Shown here piece by piece: positions 1 through 11,620 of a stretch of 64,000 nt of DNA. Position 1 is the stretch's first letter; each line of letters begins with the position of its first letter. Position numbers and translations under genes: made by a program. This stretch comes from Acanthaster planci (lineage: Eukaryota > Echinodermata > Asteroidea > Valvatida > Acanthasteridae), in assembly GCF_001949145.1 (NCBI RefSeq), contig NW_019091385.1, positions 1,318,318 through 1,382,317 of the forward strand, given 5' to 3'. Under the pieces are notes generated by a model. The model was not told the DNA's origin. It worked only from the letters and a program-made list of their open reading frames with translations, and did no database searches.

Positions 1-842
1 ATGTAGCTCTTTTGCAACCCCAGTCGTAGACGAAAAATCTTGGTCATGTGTAACTCTGCAATAGTAATGTACGGCGAAGTGAATATCTCAACCGATTCGG
101 TTGCGTTTCCGGTTGATTTCGGTTTATGTCGCGGGTTTTACCACGAAGACAAAGCCAAACCAATCCGCGATTCACATGCCGTATATTACGGTATATATCT
201 TGGAAGACATTAAAGTTACACAAATCGACTTCAGTTTGGTTGGCCCCTTTTGCAATATAAAGTTGTGATCAACGGCGTTCGTGATACGTACACATTGCTG
301 CTCAGTTGAATAGTTTCTTGACGTAAGGTGAGTTTTAATGAGTGCTCAAGTCTACAGGAAACTTCAAAGATCTTCATCAGGGGACTAATTTATAGGGTTG
401 TCCGATGATTATTAAAGACGGTTTGGATAACGATGTGCAACCAAAAAGCAAGGCTTTCCGACAAATCATTTCCACGGAGTAAATTGCATCTCATGCATGT
501 GGTCGAATTCTATACAAATGCAAAACCCAGAAGCACTGTCTTGCAGAAAATGGCAAAAATTCACTCTCTCCCAGAAGAGGATTATAGTCTAGAAATTCAA
601 GGTTATTTTCTTTAAAAACGCAAATTCGTGTTAATAGTGGACATTGCATTTTTCTTTCGTAAAGATTGACGACCATTTTTTTCAACTAAACTCATGTCCT
701 AAGGATACATTTGCATTTGACAGATATAATGGGCTGTCCAAGAGATGCCATTACAATAAGCCATTTACGAGTTAAATTTAAATAAAATCTGGTACACTGA
801 GTTCTCTAAATCCACGTGAACATAACAACTTGAATTCTCCAT
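1..842. other. Intergenic or intronic stretch, no gene seen
   Basis: Only short open frames are present (60-64 codons at most), with no recognisable domain and no convincing splice-bounded exon. No repeat or hairpin of note was seen before the foldback element that begins at 843. Confidence 0.5.
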
Positions 843-1032
843 ACTAAAACCACTGTTACTATGCCTCGTGATTCGGGGCAAGCTTTTGCTTAGTTACATA
901 AGAGACGCCTTGCGACAATACACTGTTCTCTAGGGATAGGAACAGCACAAAGGAACCAGTCTATTCCAGAGATGGTGGTCGCCATGCAAAACCTTGCCCC
1001 GAATCGCGAGGTATTGCAACAGTGTCTTTAGT
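843..1032. mobile_element. Foldback / MITE-like inverted repeat, 190 bp
   Basis: The two ends are imperfect inverted repeats of about 47 bp. The left arm is 843-889 and the right arm 986-1032. Each contains a core reading GATTCGGGGCAAG in the same relative place, and both outer ends begin with CACTGTT after an ACTAAA stretch. The arms differ at a handful of positions. The roughly 95-bp centre codes for nothing. The layout fits a non-autonomous DNA transposon (MITE) or foldback element. I saw no clear target-site duplication, so the superfamily stays open. Confidence 0.6.
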
Positions 1033-4000
1033 CTGGGGACTTCAAGTTGTTGTTTATTTGGCACACACGGACGCCCATTTCTTCCATTACGTTTTGTGCG
1101 TAACTTTTAATTACTCCACGTCCATATAGAAATGCAGGCCGCTTTTCGACACGTCGCTTTCCCTTCCGCTGTGCCCTGACGAAGTAAAAGACGGGTGTCA
1201 CGTGGGTACGGTCGTGCAACATCTTCACAAGAGTTCTGACAGAGGTCCTTAGCTAAATTTGACAAAATTGCAACAGCTCGTCAACCAGTTGTCAGGTGTC
1301 TGGAAACTTGTTATATCTGATAGTATGTACATGAGTGCGATGCGTATGCTGGACGGATTACATTTTCAGCTGCCAGCTTACGGCCCGTCAGCATTGCCAT
1401 AAACGAATGCAGTTACCCGTACATCTCTTTTAAAAAGGTGCAAAAACATTCGTGAATTGCCGTCTTCCCTTAAATATTTGACGCGGGATTTCTTCCGGAA
1501 AGATCCTGTCATCTTGCCCCCAGATTTTTTTCTTTGACTTCCTGGTTTATCTAAATGACGTCATGCAACTGGGGATGACGTCATGCCATTTTGGGAAAGG
1601 TGCCATTGTGTCTGGTGCAGTGGCATCCGTGTAGGGTGACGTCCGTTTGATGTATGCTGGTGCTATGTGTGTTTGTTGGGGGAGGGGACCAATACAAGGG
1701 AGTGAAGAGACGTAAAAGTTACAAATTACATCAGCGTTTTCCGTAGGCCTCTCAGCGAGAACACCATCTGTAATTCAGTTAAGAATCTGTGCCGTCATAT
1801 AAAAAAAAAACGGACCGCCTATGTCATTATCAGTAAGCATCTTATCACCTTCGCTCCAAATCTCATTATAAGAGCAGCCAGCAGTGTGCTCCTCCCACTA
1901 TACTTTGCATCCACTCGAACTGAGCGTCTAGGTTATACGACGTGACGTTCACTCATTTTCTTCACAAGGCAACGTGTCTGGATTGGATTTATAAATTTCT
2001 TTTCAACCCTCTTCTAGACGACCCTGGATACACACTTTCAAGTCGCAAACTTCAGCGACAGGCTGTCTCTTTGCCATCCAAAACGCGGTGAAATCCAACG
2101 GCTTCGCTCTTTTTAAGAGCCAATGAGAGCGTTTGCCACATGATGAGAACAAATAGCTTACGTATAGTTGTCTCCTTCCACTTGTCAAGTAAATCACCCT
2201 GAGAAAGAAATCTCCGCCTTAAGCTAAACTCCAGATATTTATCCGAAAACTCCGACCCCGACTTCTGCTCACCCTTCCCCCTTTTTAAGATTTGATCTGA
2301 AATCCTAAGACCTAATTTTCAGGTTTAAGTGGCCGCGAAAAATCATCGAGGAAGATGATAAGACATAAACCTAACACGCTTAAGAAAATGCGCCCGCGAC
2401 AGATACCATTGGGAGTAAAGAAACGTATTTTTATACCGTACACTGCTTCACTGAGCCCAGAAGATTTGCAGGACCTTTCCTACTAATATTCTGGCCATAT
2501 AAGGATGTGAAACTGAGCGATTGCATCGCAGCCGAGTGAAGGAGGCTGTATCTTCCTCGCGGGGAAAAAGATTTCAACGACATAAAGCAACTGTCCAAAA
2601 AAAGCTAGGAGCATTCAATTTGCTGTATCCGGTTTTCATTCTGAGACAGTCAAAATTCAATGTTATCTTCTCACCGTTGCCTCTTTGCGGTTAGATACCG
2701 GTATAAGATGTTGATATCATGATCTTGGCTGGTTGCCAATCTGACATACTTTTTTAATGTAGTTGAGAGTTTTTTCAGAGCACTTCAAACGTTTTATGAG
2801 CGCAAATTAGCGATCTTTATGGCAATGGGTTTGCGTGGGATTTGCTGAGTTCCTTGATGGATTTGGTTTTGAGAAGAAACGAGTGATAACAGCGAAGAGC
2901 ACATAGTGGATACGTTGAAACGAGCCGGAATTTACGAGAGCGGCTGAAAATGAAAGATTTCAGTCATGGAAGTCATCTCCCGTTGGAAACGTAACGGATG
3001 TTAAAGATGTTTTTCGGGAAAAGCATTATTGTTAGATTTGCAATTAATGTGAATGCTACTTTGTCTTCATTGTAAAAAGAAAAACATTGTTGTACCTTTT
3101 TTTGTACATGTATTTGTTAAGACTGATATTGGATCTGTTCGTTACTCTGTTTTGATTGCAAACGTTTGCGTCTGCCTGTACAGCTGAGTGTCTTTATTGC
3201 TTTGTTTCAAGAGATTAGCAAGTCTTTAAAGCGATCCGTAATGAACTAGTATAATTATGTACAGTGTTGTCGTGGTTTTGATTACAGTTTCCTGAACTTT
3301 CTCGTCTTAGTAAAAGCACTTTGGGATGGGGGCATTTGATTTTTAAAGATGTTCTTCTATCAAGCTTACGCGATACTTCAATACGGGAAAACAGCACAAT
3401 GAATCACGATGGAGGGCGCTATGTTCTCGCACGGTCCCCCCCGAGCGTAGTGCATTAGTTTTATAAGTCTTTGTTTTCAGCTGAAGCGATAGATGTTGTT
3501 TGATCTCGTCCAAGAGGAATTAGCCCCCCCCCTGCGTTGCCGATACAAAGTGCAGCTGTGGTTAATCCCTCCCCTGGGGAATGTGACACCCGTCATGGTG
3601 TGGAGCATGAGAATGTGGTGCCATTCATTGGAGGGGTGAACAACTTGGATAAAACATGATATCACGAGCGTAATTTGTAGATATTCGGGAAATACATTAA
3701 ATGGTGGATGTTTGGCGCATACTGCTGTAACCCTCCTCGGACCACTTGTCTCATATCATTCAAGGGACGGGTATAACCGCACGAGGCTTTAATTTGGTGG
3801 TGTGATTTTGTCCCCTACCGGTCGCGAGCGTTTGTCGGTGAAGATTGGTCCGTATTCTCGTCATTGGATGAGTTATTTTGGGGGGCCAGATTTTGCGGGG
3901 CCACCTCGGTGGGAACCGAACCCACCACGTTCATCTTGCCTGTGTATGCAGATGTCCTTTGCGCAACCGCTGAGCATGCCTCGTAAATCGAAACCTGATG

Positions 4001-4539
4001 TGCAATGGTATTCGAATATTTCAAGATGTACTTTGCGTCGGGGAGATGTTATTTTTAATTACAGGTTTTTGCCTTTACCTGAGATATATATTTATAATCA
4101 CTGTATACTCAGGTATTCGAATGAATGAGATTCGAGGGTTAATAGTGTCCAGATCAAGCGCTCTATCACGAACAAATCCAGATATTATCTGAATGGATGA
4201 GTGTCGAAGTGGCAAACAACTAGATGATTCACCGATCACGGGGCCCCTTTTAAAGCCCTTGATGAACGCGATGGTCGGCGAGCAAAGGCCCTCATAGCTC
4301 ACCACCTGTCTTGGATGGGTTCCCGGTCACGTGCTTAACCCCCTTCTCCACATGTCGCCCCCCCCCGCTTAGACCATTCACCCTTGTACAGTCCTGGGAA
4401 GTGCAGACTACCCCAGTCAGCCTCCCTGTCATTACTCACGTTGGGCGAGTCATCATCCTAGTCACTTTTTTTTCCTTCAACATCATTCTTGGCAGGCATG
4501 ACAATGAGGGTCATCGCCACGATGAGCAAACGCCATTGT

Positions 4540-4546
<7 letters not shown>
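1033..4546. other. Intergenic or intronic stretch with paired CRE sites
   Basis: No open frame here has a recognisable domain or splice support. The only notable content is a pair of TGACGTCA octamers (listed separately) and ordinary A/T and C homopolymer runs. The 108-codon plus frame at 3802-4128 has composition expected of chance. Confidence 0.45.
1556..1583. promoter_or_regulatory. Two CRE/ATF octamers spaced 20 bp
   Basis: TGACGTCA occurs at 1556-1563 and again at 1576-1583, both inside the longer word ATGACGTCATGC. The start-to-start distance is 20 bp, about two helical turns, which places both sites on the same DNA face. This octamer is the consensus target of CREB/ATF-type bZIP factors. 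No transcription start is evident beside it, so an enhancer or unannotated promoter role is inference. Confidence 0.4.

Positions 4547-4570
<24 letters not shown>
4547..4570. repeat. (TC)n microsatellite
   Basis: About twelve uninterrupted TC dinucleotides follow a run of seven C. This is a simple polypyrimidine tract. Minus-strand frames through it read as alternating Arg-Glu and are not genuine. Confidence 0.9.
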
Positions 4571-4649
4571 CAGTCCTTGCTAATCCCTCCCAGGGGGCCC
4601 CGAATCCCATTAAACCCGTGACAGGCATCTCGAGGTTCCCTTGGTGATG

Positions 4650-4663
4650 GTTGCCGCGGCAAC
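4650..4663. promoter_or_regulatory. Palindromic RFX X-box
   Basis: The bases GTTGCCGCGGCAAC form a perfect palindrome matching the RFX X-box consensus: two inverted half-sites GTTGCC / GGCAAC around two bases (GC). RFX factors bind such sites, often near ciliary-gene promoters. I could not pair it with a convincing first exon, so its target is unknown. Confidence 0.4.
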
Positions 4664-5279
4664 GGGACTTGCGTAGAAACCGCAGAGACTGGACGGTTCA
4701 CTGTGGACGCGCTCCGAATCATCGGCAGAAAGCAATTCGAAAATTCCATCCTTTAATGCCATTGCCTGTATATAAATTTTTCACAGGGACGGGCGATGCA
4801 ATTTTTTTTTTCTCCTGCGGAACAAGATGTAGCTTCTCCAAATATCAAGGGGGCCTTATCGGTTTGTTCCGCTGTCTTCCCTTTTTGTCTCCTTTAGTGC
4901 TACTTTTCTTCTTTGCTCTAAGTCGAATCAATTAGACAGTTCGTTCTTGGATGAAAATTGCTTGCCGATCTGCGGGTCCCTCTGGAGCCGATCTCAGCAG
5001 GGCGCACAACTTAGAATTCGCCGTGTGGTTTGCAGGGACGGATGACAGGGCACATTTCGGCGCGCTTGGACTCGCGCCAAAACGGGCCTGGAAAATCCAA
5101 CTGCTGGATCTGTGCAACCAGCCGGCTATATACACAGATTCCTAAAACGAGAAAATCTGGTCATCATTCTCACTTCTCTCAGCTCTCACCAATTTGAGTC
5201 CCATTTTACTGAAAAGACGAGAGCCTGGAACTGTAGGCCCACAACTATATGTACTGAAGATATGAATTATGCATGCGTG
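4664..5279. other. Intergenic stretch, nothing supported
   Basis: Overlapping frames of 60-95 codons occur on both strands but have no domain, splice or promoter support. Confidence 0.4.
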
Positions 5280-5539
5280 GTGTGCAGGCGTGGCATACAT
5301 GTACATGTACATGTACATAGTGTCCACATATGTGGTGTGCGATGGCGTAGTGTGGATTCGCACACGTCCACACAATGTTTCCCCCTCTCTGAAAAACAGT
5401 TTTAGAGGTATTTTGGGGTCAAAGTTATCCGTGGCAAAATGAAGAGGAACAATCCAGGAAATCATCATAAAAAATCCAGCTCGAAGGAGTTATCTTGGTT
5501 GGAGAAAAGGAGCATTATCCTCACGTTTCCTTAACCACA

Positions 5540-5985
5540 GGAGAACAAAGTTATGTCCACACTTTGTATGTAAAACAGGTATGGGTGTGGGTGAGTTTGT
5601 TTCTGCATTCAGTTGGGGACCCTTAACAATAGAGGACAATAAGGTCCCCGATTGACAGAGGGTCCCCGATTGACAACTGTGTACAAAACACATGAGTGTC
5701 TTAAAATTAAAGTACAAACAAAAGAGGAACAATAAGGGGTCCCCAGTTGCAGGCAAATACACACTTTGTGGTGTGTGTGTGAGTTTGTATACACATTCAA
5801 ATCGTGGACCTATAACAATAGGGGACAATAGGGTCCACGGTTGCCGAAGAGTCCACGGTTGGAAAACGTGTACAAAACATATGGGAGGTCTTTTGAAAAA
5901 GTTGAAGTATGAACAAGAGAGGAACAATAGGGAGTCCACGATTGAAGGCGTTTACACACTTATGTGTGTGTGTGGTTCTTCAAGC
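5540..5985. repeat. Degenerate tandem repeat, unit about 185-195 bp
   Basis: Three copies start near 5540, 5724 and 5919, the last one truncated. Each runs GAGGAACAATA-like, then a cACACTTTGT block with a GTGTGTGT tract, then a gGACAATA block followed by two GTCC-CGATTG-like words and TGTACAAAACA. The copies have diverged by many substitutions. A fourth relative lies at 62247-62345, so the unit is a dispersed family that has amplified in tandem here. The 149-codon minus-strand frame through it is a by-product of the repetition. Confidence 0.7.
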
Positions 5986-8757
5986 TGATTTTCTCTGTGT
6001 AATTTTGTCAACAGTAAAACGACAATCATTCTAAGGGTGGTGAAGCTTTTATTGTTTGCCAGGAAAATCGCGCTTTGTTCCAGACCACTTTCATTTTGTC
6101 TTAAGTTTCTGTGTGGTGATAGGGCCTACATGACTGTGGTGCCTCCTGCGAATGACCGATACTGATCATTGCTCTCCCAGAAACAATGCTGTAGAGGGAG
6201 CAGACAATGCCGATTCGTGGAATGATTAAAAAGTCGGCCGCGACCCGGGCCAGGCACGCGCTCGCCGTTTGACGTCATCGCCCATTCATGCCCGCAGCGC
6301 ATGGGATATCGAATTAATATGTCCCTTTTGATGAAGACTCTTCAAGCCATGATCTGAGGCGGTCACTGGGGAGACGATAACCTTTTTCCCGATGCGGTTC
6401 TTCTTCTGTAAAGTCACAATTGACCTGGACGGCCAAGATGAACAGCCTATTGTAATTCATGCAATTCTCCCTTTTCAATTGGGTCATTATCTGATCAGTG
6501 GTTATCTCATGTTTCAGCATTTCTATCAAATTGGGGCGGTTGTAGGCGGTTATATGTACTGTGCTCGTGAAAGCGGTTCGACCACGCGGTCTAGATTTCA
6601 CAGACCTCCCATTTTCCTGGATAACACGTGAGGGTCCTTTCGTGGAGACGTTCACGTGGGGCATTGAAATGCGATCATGGCACAATTATTGGATATCACC
6701 ATTACCATCACGTGAGCCGCTTGAAAACCAAAGCAAGCATTAACCAGCTGTTCTTTTTCGACAATCAAATTATACCTTCAGAGTCATTATGATGAGTCTC
6801 AGTATACTGCGAATCGCATATGATGCAAGATATGGGGCGGAGAGAACCCCCCCCCTCGCCTTTGTGTCGGTCATTGTTTGATCGGAATCTCAGGAGTTCT
6901 TTACAGACTTATGGGGGATGTGTTCTGTAACAATAGTCTAGAGTGTGTATAGGGATTGGACATGTGGGGGGGTACCCATCGGCCCCATATCGGTATTGCA
7001 AATCGTGTATTTTGTTAAGGGTTGGAACGCTAGCAACGATGCTCTTTAACTCGGGAACCGATTCAGCAGTTCATCTGGTCTCTTAAGTGCCATTAAGTCG
7101 CAATCGACCATACGGCTATTACCCTAGAAGTCCTGAATCCTCTAGGTTTAATACGGTTTTACCCAAACCCTCGGGAGTTAGGGATATCAGGGGCGTACAT
7201 CAGAAGATCGTCCCGCGGACTTGTATACCGGATACATACCGCTATCTGGTCTCTCAAGATTACTGGCTTATCTGTGACTTTATGCTATTCCCTCACATCA
7301 CAGCTTCCTGTTTAAACTTGCAAACCGGTAAGGTTGAAATTAAAACTTAGCGAGGTACACTTTATACTGACGTTATTGGCACCGCGGGCGCTGCGAGTCG
7401 GTCACTCCGGTTCACGAAACTTGATGCTGACTTCAAAATCCAGGACGGTCAGTTTAGATTACGCGATTTCCATATACATGTAGTTTCATTTTCGTGTTGA
7501 CTCTAGTGTCCTGCGATTTCCCCTTTGCTGTACTCGCAGGGTTTTGAGAAGCATCCCAAGTTGTGCCGCTTCGATCGGCTGTGGCAACCCCTATGCAGGT
7601 GGAACACTGTATTGTGAGTCATCCATATTTAAGATATTTTTCCTGTCTTTTTACTTGTATGCTGGTGCAATTTGCATAGTTTTGAGCAAAACACATTGCA
7701 GAATTATTCTGGGAAGACATGTCATTTCAGTACTAACATTTGCCATAGTATTGGGCGCTTTGCGACCTTAAATGTTGTATTTCTCGTTGTTCATCACGAC
7801 AGTTGGCCAGTAAAAGACGATTTTCACAAAATATTATGCCTTGAGCAGAAGCACCCCCTCATCGGTTGAACAGAGCCAGGTTGGTTCTTGTGCTGGTAGC
7901 GACACGACCGTATCGCGTTGCAGTTAAGTTCAGGAACAAACAAAGTGCAGGTCCGAGCAAAGGGTGCACCCACGTAAATTGGCCAAAAATATGACCGCCA
8001 AGCTCATTAATAAAAGTTATACACTCAAGAATAAAAGAGAGATCTGAGAGTCATGGAATTGGGGATTTGAAGAAATATGGCACTGAACCTCTGGCCTAGA
8101 CTTAGGGCCTCTGATTCTGAGCAATTTGGATGCAACCGGGTCTGAAAGTGACGCTATTTAGCTGTTTTGCAGAGGCGTGCTTTTTCAAAATGGTTACTTT
8201 TCCCGGGAGGGAAACGTCCTTCGTTTCAGGGGTGGTCTGCCTTGGTTGACTCAAGTCATTGCAGCCAACCAAAAATTGAAAGGAAAATGAAAGATGACAA
8301 GTATATCATTATTTTTTTGTGCAGCCTGAACACCCGTGAGAGTTGTAAAAAATTTTTAAAGAATTTTGAAGTACAGGGATTTATCACTGGCGTCTATGGG
8401 ATTTTACTCACTGGTGTGTACCCAAACGGAGCGTCGTTGCTAGAAAAATTGCACTCTCTGTTGGTCCGGCTCGTGATTCATATCTTCGATTCACGATCTG
8501 GAAAAAAAAGAGATGACAGCGTCTTCCTGATAAAAACCAGTTCACAGGAAGAGCAAGATACAAGTGGAAAGCAAGCGCACTTCTCAATAACATTGGCTGA
8601 AAATGGATGCACCATGGCTTTCATGTTATAAAGAGGATAAGAATGTTGCATGAAAATGTGTTCCGCGTGCAAAATATCACGGGCAATTTAAGCATGGGCA
8701 ACGAAAGTCTCGGATGAGTTATTAGAGTGCAGGTAAATCGTTACTTGGTCAACGCAG
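5986..8757. other. Intergenic or intronic stretch, weak frames only
   Basis: A CRE octamer lies at 6270-6277. The longest minus frame (6314-6685, 123 codons, TTG start) and the plus frame 8167-8631 (preceded by an acceptor-like CTGTTTTGCAG at 8161-8171) are the only segments that might be coding. Neither has a recognisable domain or a donor that settles it, so I do not call them. Confidence 0.4.
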
Positions 8758-8967
8758 GAATTCGGACCCGTTTATACGCTGTGAACGCATGATTACCAGC
8801 TGCAACGAAGTGAACTCGAAAGCAGCCAGTAACTCGGGGGGGGGGGACGGAGGGGAAGCACCCAATAGACCGAGCTGTTCTTCCGGCCCACCAAAGGGAA
8901 GCGTTCTATACACGATCACTACCGGCGTTGTCAGAGGCGAGCAAAGTCTAGACATTCAAATCGACGG
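8758..8967 (+). CDS. Candidate internal exon, protein unknown
   Basis: The segment is bounded by an acceptor-like CAACGCAG before 8758 and a good donor CGG|GTAACC after 8967. It is 210 bp long, so it enters and leaves in the same phase (2-2). One frame is open throughout and reads IRCERMITSCNEVNSKAASN, a Gly-rich turn encoded partly by a ten-G run, then GSVLYTITTGVVRGEQSLD. I do not recognise the family. Neighbouring exons of matching phase were not found, and the polypyrimidine tract before the acceptor is weak. It could be a chance open frame. Confidence 0.27.
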
Positions 8968-9383
8968 GTAACCCACCCCTTTACTTTAATACACCTCCTG
9001 TACATGTCACATGCACAAACTTATGCAAAAGCTTGAGAGACTTTCTTATTATTGTATCATCGCTCCCCTGTTGTGGGGCTCAGGGACATTTTCTCCTTTG
9101 TTACCTCCATGGTGGCTCCTTGCAGGAGACACGGCCGTACCGGCCGGCAACGGTACGAGTGCGCGCCGTCCTGACATTTTGCGCCCGTCCTTTGGAGGAA
9201 CGAGACTTTTCACGGGGGCGCTCCTCTTTTTCCGTTCTGGACGGAACGGCCCTAATCTCCCTTGCCTAGAAATTCCACAACCTAATGAATCGAGGGATAG
9301 TTTGCCCACAGCCTTGAACCTTGGCGGTTAATTCATGTTTCGCTCTAGTAATGTGCTTGTAACAATTAACTCTGTAGAGTTAG

Positions 9384-9405
9384 ACCTTCTCCTTCGGGAG
9401 AAGGT
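9384..9405. other. Perfect hairpin with TTCG tetraloop
   Basis: ACCTTCTCC and GGAGAAGGT are perfect inverted complements around TTCG. As RNA this gives a 9-bp stem capped by the very stable C(UUCG)G tetraloop. No gene is attached to it. Confidence 0.6.
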
Positions 9406-11538
9406 AGTTCTTTGATTCCTCAGCTGATAGTCTCAGCGTCAATTGGACACCGATTTGGAGCAAATTAGACTGTGTCCAAATGACTTGTACGGTTGTGGCG
9501 GCTGACACTTCCCGTGGACTTGTGTATGACTCCAAGACGCAGCCAAGTCATCGGGACACGGCCTTCGCTCAGTGGGATTTTGAATAGAGAAGATTGTTTG
9601 GCATGTCCCAGAACTCTGCCACTGGCAGGCTCGAATATCGTCGAGCTCTGAATGGACGGATTTGATCTAAACATTCAGAACTTTTGTGCGCCGCGTCTGA
9701 CACTGTCATTAGAATGTTACGCTGTGTGTTTCGAGCCGTGGCACTTTTCGAATCACGGCTCTACGACAATCTGCCTCTCTTACACAAAATCAAAGTTTGT
9801 GGATACATGTATGTCATTATCTTGAGTGGCCACGAGCGCCATTGGTTCGGGCGGTGGGGACGAGGCAACAGTCTTGTGGGCTAAGTTCGTTTTTCCCGAA
9901 GTAGTAGTCTAAGATGTCTTCCTGAAACTTTCCATATTCCCACGTTGCTGATAATAGGCTCCGTAATTGAAGCTCCTTACACAAAGCCAGTGGCCAGTGA
10001 ATGTGCTCGACCATTTTTTTTAACAATTTCAAATACATATTACGAAGTCACATATAGTCCCCGAAACGTGTAATGGCTCTTTTGGGGTGCCGGTTTGTTA
10101 ACATTTTCTGCCTAGATACATTAAAACAGTGAAAAACAGACATTACTTGAGGAGTTTCAGGAAACACTTAACCATAGTGAGAACTTTAATTAATATTTAA
10201 TGTTCACTCTGCAGTATGTATGTTGTCCACATAGATAAGTCTTAGGATTTCTTTAGGATTGAAATATAAGTCTGATGTGAGTTTCTCTTGCACCCTTTCA
10301 GCGACTGTCCAATACCCACACCAAAGAGTTTGTCCCGCTCACTTGGTCTATAGTGAGTAGTACAGCTCCTAATCCCCTCGCCTGACCCATCATTAACAAA
10401 ATGAGCTGCCACAGTACATCAAATTTACCTTCATTCTAGTTCTGACCGGGGGAGCAAGACAGCTTTTTGCTATCATTTGCAACGGTGAAGTCATCAGACG
10501 TGATCAGAAGCCGACTGGGGCTGTATACCCCTGGCTGGCCGCCAAGGAGGCGAGCAGAGTTTGCGGGTCCTTACAATCAGGGCACTTTGACCTCGTCCCA
10601 CATCCATGCACTAAAATGCTGTTTACCAGCTTCAGAGCGCATTCGCATTGAGCAGACGATTCTCAGAAGACGAGACCTGGACAAATCCCTCTGTACTTAG
10701 CTCTCTCATTTACATTGCATGACAGATTGCCATTTAAACCTCCTGGGAACCGTGCTTCTCCAGATTCCCAAGAAGTTTATTACTTCTTAGGTTTGTGCGA
10801 GGCTCCCAATCGGTACAAAAAATGGATTTGAAATTCATAAATGGATTTAGTCAAGTATAGAGGATATCCTAGATCGAAAAACACCGGCGCTTTTCTCGCA
10901 CGTAGACTGGCCGAAACCAGGTTATTCCATCAACAGGGGTCGTGCACGGCTGACACCGCTGACCTGCGTGATATGAGACGAACGTAATTCTGAACCGTCT
11001 AACCAGAAACACGAATGTGCGAGTGTTTTACGAAAGATACGGGTACATATCGGGACTGTATCCCGTTAGTCCTTGACCCGGGAGATCCCAGGACTAGCGA
11101 CGATCTTGAAGTTCTGGTGAGGAATTCCCTCGATAACTCAGTGGCCCTAATTCACTCGACAGCCACTTCAAAAAAATTCAAAACAGCGATGACAGAACTA
11201 CACCTCATCACGGATTTGCAATTTCCTTTTGCACCTGTCGCATCACGATCAGACACTCATTACAGCCAATCAGCTTTCCTGTTTTGCGTTTTGTAGCAGT
11301 AGAGCCGAATCAAATATCATATTGAAGAAATAACCAACATGGCCTCTTCGAAAGCGAGATCCGCCGACACACACGTACGATGGACTTAATACCCATCTAG
11401 TCGAGCGTTTCGATTGCGAAAAGATGGGAACATTACATTCTGGTAAAGAATTTCAGAAGAGTGTGATTTGAAACAATCCTTGTACAAACCTTTGTCTTGT
11501 CCAAACTCTGGGAGGGGAAACGAGTCGGCCCATGGGTC
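9406..11538. other. Intergenic or intronic stretch, weak frames only
   Basis: A 73-codon minus frame at 9817-10038 and a 93-codon plus frame at 11015-11296 have plausible amino-acid composition, but neither has domain or splice support. No repeats of note. Confidence 0.4.
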
Positions 11539-11620
11539 ATGAGTGGAATTGGACGTTCCTCCACCTACACGGACCTTTGCTTTCTGGCGGTCTTTCTCCT
11601 GTGCGCATCTTTCCGGCGAG
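11539..11620 (+). CDS. Candidate first coding exon with signal peptide
   Basis: An ATG at 11539 opens a 27-codon frame that ends in a near-ideal splice donor, GGCGAG|GTGAGT, at 11621. The encoded start, MSGIGRSSTYTD followed by the hydrophobic core LCFLAVFLLCASF, looks like a signal peptide or signal anchor. That suggests a secreted or membrane protein entering the ER. The exon leaves in phase 1. An earlier ATG at 11532 in another frame also reaches the donor but lacks the hydrophobic core. I could not identify the next exon, so the product is unknown. Confidence 0.38.

Noticed and set aside
5490-5939. 149-codon minus-strand frame
   Set aside because: It reads through two copies of the 5.5-kb tandem unit, repeating similar peptide blocks; no domain.
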